Assembly (NCBI GenBank): GCA_035582835.1
Contig: JAYKAV010002042.1
Coordinates: forward strand, 964,122-1,028,121
Length of the DNA: 64,000 nucleotides
Direction: 5' to 3'
DNA from: Phoebastria nigripes
Lineage: Eukaryota > Chordata > Aves > Procellariiformes > Diomedeidae
Part shown: positions 1 to 64,000 of the stretch, one piece after another
Numbering within the stretch: the first letter of the stretch is position 1
Layout: each line of letters begins with the position of its first letter
Notes under the pieces: model-generated
Database searches by the model: none
What the model was told of the DNA's origin: nothing
What the model saw: only the letters and a program-made list of their open reading frames with translations
Program-made: the position numbers and the translations under genes

Positions 1-893
1 GTACTTGACAAGTTTGCAGGTGATGCCAAACTGGGGGGACCACCCAACACAGCTGAGGGCAGTGTGGCTGTTTGGAGGGATCTCAGTGACTGGAGGGATG
101 GGCCAACAGGAGCCTTGTGATATTCAGCAGGGACAAGAGGAAATTCCTACACCTGGATGGGGAGAACCCTTTGCAGTAACACAGTCAGGGGACTGCCTGG
201 CTTGGGGGCAGCTCCTCCAAAAGTGCCCTTGGGGTTTGGTTGGCAGTGAGCTGGGTGTGGAGCCAGCAGTGGGCCCTGGNAGCAAAGGGTGGCAACAACA
301 TGCCGGGCTGCACAAAGAGAAGCAGAGCCAGCAGAGCAGGAGAAGCGATTGTCCCCCTTTACTCAGCGCTCACTAGACCACATCTAGATTACTGTATCCA
401 GTTTTGGGCTCTCTATATGAGAAAGATGTTGATCAACTGTAAGGAGTTCAGTGGAGGCCGCCAAGCTGGTCACAGGGCTGGAGCACTTGCTCTGTGAGAA
501 GACGTTGAAGGAACTGGGCTTATTCAGTCTGAAGAAGCAAAGGCTTCAGGGGGACCGAACAGTAGCCTGCCAGGTTATGGTTACTGAAGAAAGATGGAGC
601 CAGGCCCTTCAATGTGGCTCATGGCAGGGGGATGAGAGGCAACATGCATAAGATAAAACAAGATAGGTTCAGACTGGATAAAGGAAAAGCTTTTCCACCA
701 TGAGGACAGTCAAGTAGAACAGGTTGTCCAGGGAGGCTGTGCACTCTCCATCCTTGAATGTTTTCAAGACCCGGCTGGATAAAGGCCTGAGTAACCTGAT
801 CTGATCTCATGGCTGACCTTGCTTCAAAGTGGAGGTTGGACTAGATGACCTCCTCGGGTCCCTTCCAACCTGAATTTTCCTGTGATTCTATGA
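1..893 (+). mobile_element. CR1 LINE, 3' part, cut by window edge
   Basis: Starts with the end of the reverse-transcriptase region (an ACAAGTTTGCAGGTGATGCC block, degraded), goes on with a CR1 middle part (GTTCAGT-like TTGGGCTC block at 400-410, TATTCAGTCTGAAGAAG at 520-536) and ends with the typical CR1 3' end GGACTAGATGACCTCC and TTCCAACCTGA, then ATTCTATGAT at 884-893. Its frames are broken by stops, so it cannot move. Intergenic, downstream of FRY and in the opposite orientation. Confidence 0.9.
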
Positions 894-1337
894 TCTGTGA
901 AATATCCATGATTTTGCCAAGTGATAGAGCAGATCTCGTCTTTCACCAACCACTAAATGTTTTTGCAGACCACCCCAATTACAGTTCTGAATAGCTTTCA
1001 GAAGGGAAATACCTAACTGAAATTTTAAGACTTNTCTTAACCATTGCGGATTATTTTACTCAGAAAAATAGCACTGTGATGAATGGCATTTCTTTTGGAA
1101 ATTATTTGCCTTGCATCTATTTTGTCCTGCAACTACAACTATGCTGCAGAGCTCTGTGGACTGCAAAATCAGAAAACCTGTAAAAGAAGTCGATTCCACC
1201 CCTTTTATGCATCAATATAAATGTTTTTCAAGATCCGTGTAAAATTGTGCAAGCATTTTGAAAATGAAAAAGGGGTGAAGGGGAAAGGGCCTTATGGGAT
1301 TCTCAGAGCCGAGGCTGATACGGCAGGCTGGACAGCT
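894..1337. other. Spacer between CR1 and FRY 3' end
   Basis: AT-rich, no coding potential, no repeat I recognise. Contains single ambiguous bases (for example near 1034). Confidence 0.5.
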
Positions 1338-1343
1338 TTTATT
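1338..1343 (-). terminator. Candidate poly(A) signal AATAAA
   Basis: TTTATT on the plus strand (AATAAA in transcript sense). It is the first canonical hexamer after the FRY stop codon, about 1.5 kb downstream, and lies before the CR1 element. Only the motif and position support it. Confidence 0.45.
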
Positions 1344-1758
1344 TTACCTTTAGCATGAGAAAAAAAANCACTGAAACCCAACGCTGGAATGAATAGGACC
1401 ATTACTGATGTTTTTAACAGAAACAAACCTTCAGCTCCGTTTTGGATTTTTTTCAGTTACAAAACTGCTTTAGTCAACGTACTCTTCCTGGCTGAGTTGT
1501 AACTACAGACTGACAAAAAAAATCCTTACATTTCTCACTGGTTTCTTTCAGTGTAATGAACACCATAAACGATGAAAAAGGTGTCTTTTGGGGGCTGCTG
1601 AGCATGGATACCATCCTCAACAGTATAGATTCAGACAAGAACACAATCTTCACTACAAGCACATACTCTGTTGTGATTATATATGACTTTTATATTTCAG
1701 TTAAATGGATGTACTGATCCAAATATCAACCAAAGTTACTTCACAAAAACGGTAAGTG

Positions 1759-1766
1759 TATTTACA
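1759..1766 (-). promoter_or_regulatory. Pumilio-like motif UGUAAAUA in 3' UTR
   Basis: Transcript-sense TGTAAATA fits the same consensus, about 125 bases beyond the first. Clustered sites are more often functional, but this rests on motif matching alone. Confidence 0.35.
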
Positions 1767-1889
1767 GAGTGAATAAGTTACATAGTTGTCAGAATAAAAG
1801 TGTCTCAGATGTGCAACAGATTTACATGCATACATTTAACACTGGACAGCAGTTAAATGTAAGAAAAAACCATACAGGTATGACTTTTA

Positions 1890-1897
1890 TATATACA
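1890..1897 (-). promoter_or_regulatory. Pumilio-like motif UGUAUAUA in 3' UTR
   Basis: Transcript-sense TGTATATA fits the PUF/Pumilio consensus UGUANAUA. It would be in the FRY 3' UTR if the distal poly(A) site is used. Motif only. Confidence 0.35.
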
Positions 1898-2083
1898 TTA
1901 CAAATAAAATAAGACATCTCTTTGAAGAAACTTATCATGAGAACTTGCATTTCACGTTACTTTTACTTTTTATACTCAAAATTTGTATTAAATAAAAATA
2001 TGCATGCATAACAGTTCAAAAGATTTGACTCTGTGATGGGACTTTCTCCTACAAAATGGCAAGTTAAATTAGATCAACCATCC

Positions 2084-2089
2084 TTTAAT
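2084..2089 (-). terminator. Candidate alternative poly(A) signal ATTAAA
   Basis: TTTAAT on the plus strand, the common variant ATTAAA in transcript sense, about 0.77 kb after the stop. It could give a shorter 3' UTR lacking both Pumilio-like motifs. Confidence 0.3.
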
Positions 2090-2861
2090 AGTATAAATAT
2101 ATTCATAAAAGCAACCCTCTAGTAAAAAGCAGCCAAGGTCCTTTAAAAAAAAAAGAAAATCTACCAAGACCATTCGTGATGCTTGGGGCCTAAGAACAGA
2201 CCTCTGCAATATGATCCAGTACCTTCAGAGACAGTAGCCTAGTAACATCAGGAAATGTACTTCATAGCAGCTCGTTGTTTTAAGATACAGTAATCATATT
2301 CAAATTACAGTGTACATTAAACTGTAGTCCATTTACAATTTGTTTCATATACACAGGCTCTCAGCTTTTGACCAACAAGTTTGCGAGATTCTGTGGCCAG
2401 CTTCATTCTGCCCATCTTTCACTCAACCAAATAAGAGAAAAAAGGAAAAAATGTACAAGTTTTTTTTTTTTTTTAACAAAAAATATTATTTTGTGAAGGA
2501 AACATTGCACTTTTGCCAACCTAAAATTAATTTGCTATAAAGGAAGTATTGTTCAGTGTAGTAGGCTTTGGTATGCAATGGAAGTCACTTCTTCAGTAGT
2601 GAGTTGCAGTTACTCAGTGAAATGCTAACTGATTTTTGTGCAACAGAGAACAAAGGATGTTGTCCCGGATGCTCTATGCTACCTTTGTCCTTACAGTATT
2701 GCTACACATTTGAAGTTCAGCCCATATCTTTTTAGAAGAAATCCTAAATGTAACAAGAGTGAGTACAGTTTGACCAAACCTTTGTAAGGCTGAGAAGACA
2801 TTGAGCCACCTCACTCCAACAGGGCAGCACTCCCAGCTTGAAAGAGGACACAAGGGTCCTG

Positions 2862-64000
<61,139 letters not shown>

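Larger units (their letters stand above)
1338..2861 (-). other. FRY: Probable FRY 3' UTR
   Basis: AT-rich sequence directly after the stop codon, with no further reading frame. Going downstream on the minus strand, the first ATTAAA is at 2084-2089 and the first canonical AATAAA at 1338-1343, giving UTRs of about 0.8 or 1.5 kb. The exact end cannot be seen from the sequence. Confidence 0.55.

Noticed and set aside
5..810. Small open frames on both strands at the left edge.
   Set aside because: They lie inside a decayed CR1 LINE and do not form a real gene.

Overview
The window is intron-rich vertebrate DNA with no sign of bacterial, phage or plasmid content. CR1 LINE copies (one carrying the typical avian 3' end), very few other repeats, compact introns and AT-rich spacers point to a bird; a non-avian sauropsid is possible but less likely. 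Single ambiguous bases (n) are scattered through the sequence, two of them inside coding exons.

One protein-coding gene fills the window. It is the 3' half of FRY (Furry homolog, the NDR-kinase scaffold), on the minus strand. I could place 26 consecutive coding exons from 61733-61815 (most upstream in the window) to 2862-3120 (terminal exon with stop). They join in frame at every junction to give 1446 residues, roughly the C-terminal half of a protein of about 3000 residues. The order is a helical repeat and conserved linker (exons 1-8), the large exon 9 with a basic/serine-rich insert followed by HEAT-like helices, more helices (exons 10-13), a long serine-rich and acidic, probably disordered stretch (exons 14-20), and a helical, leucine-rich C-terminal part (exons 20-26). 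The 5' half of the gene lies beyond position 64000. The 3' UTR runs leftwards from 2861, probably to a poly(A) signal near 1338. In this report exon numbers and residue numbers (1-1446) are local to the window.

The rest is intronic or intergenic. It holds a CR1 LINE at the left edge (1-893), an antisense CR1 3' end (about 18405-18625), an old CR1-like relic with a much younger CR1 scrap next to it (about 19380-20330), a probable solo retroviral LTR with a 4-bp target duplication (41770-42300), three weak MIR-like SINE relics, microsatellites, a textbook G-quadruplex motif on the transcript-sense strand (32130-32146), and three perfect inverted repeats.

Nothing here amounts to a previously undescribed biological system. 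The more interesting points are a GC-AG last intron, two NDR/LATS-consensus sites (HxRxxS) inside a protein whose known partners are NDR kinases, the S-T-P polo-box docking site, a run of frame-neutral exons, and the solo LTR.
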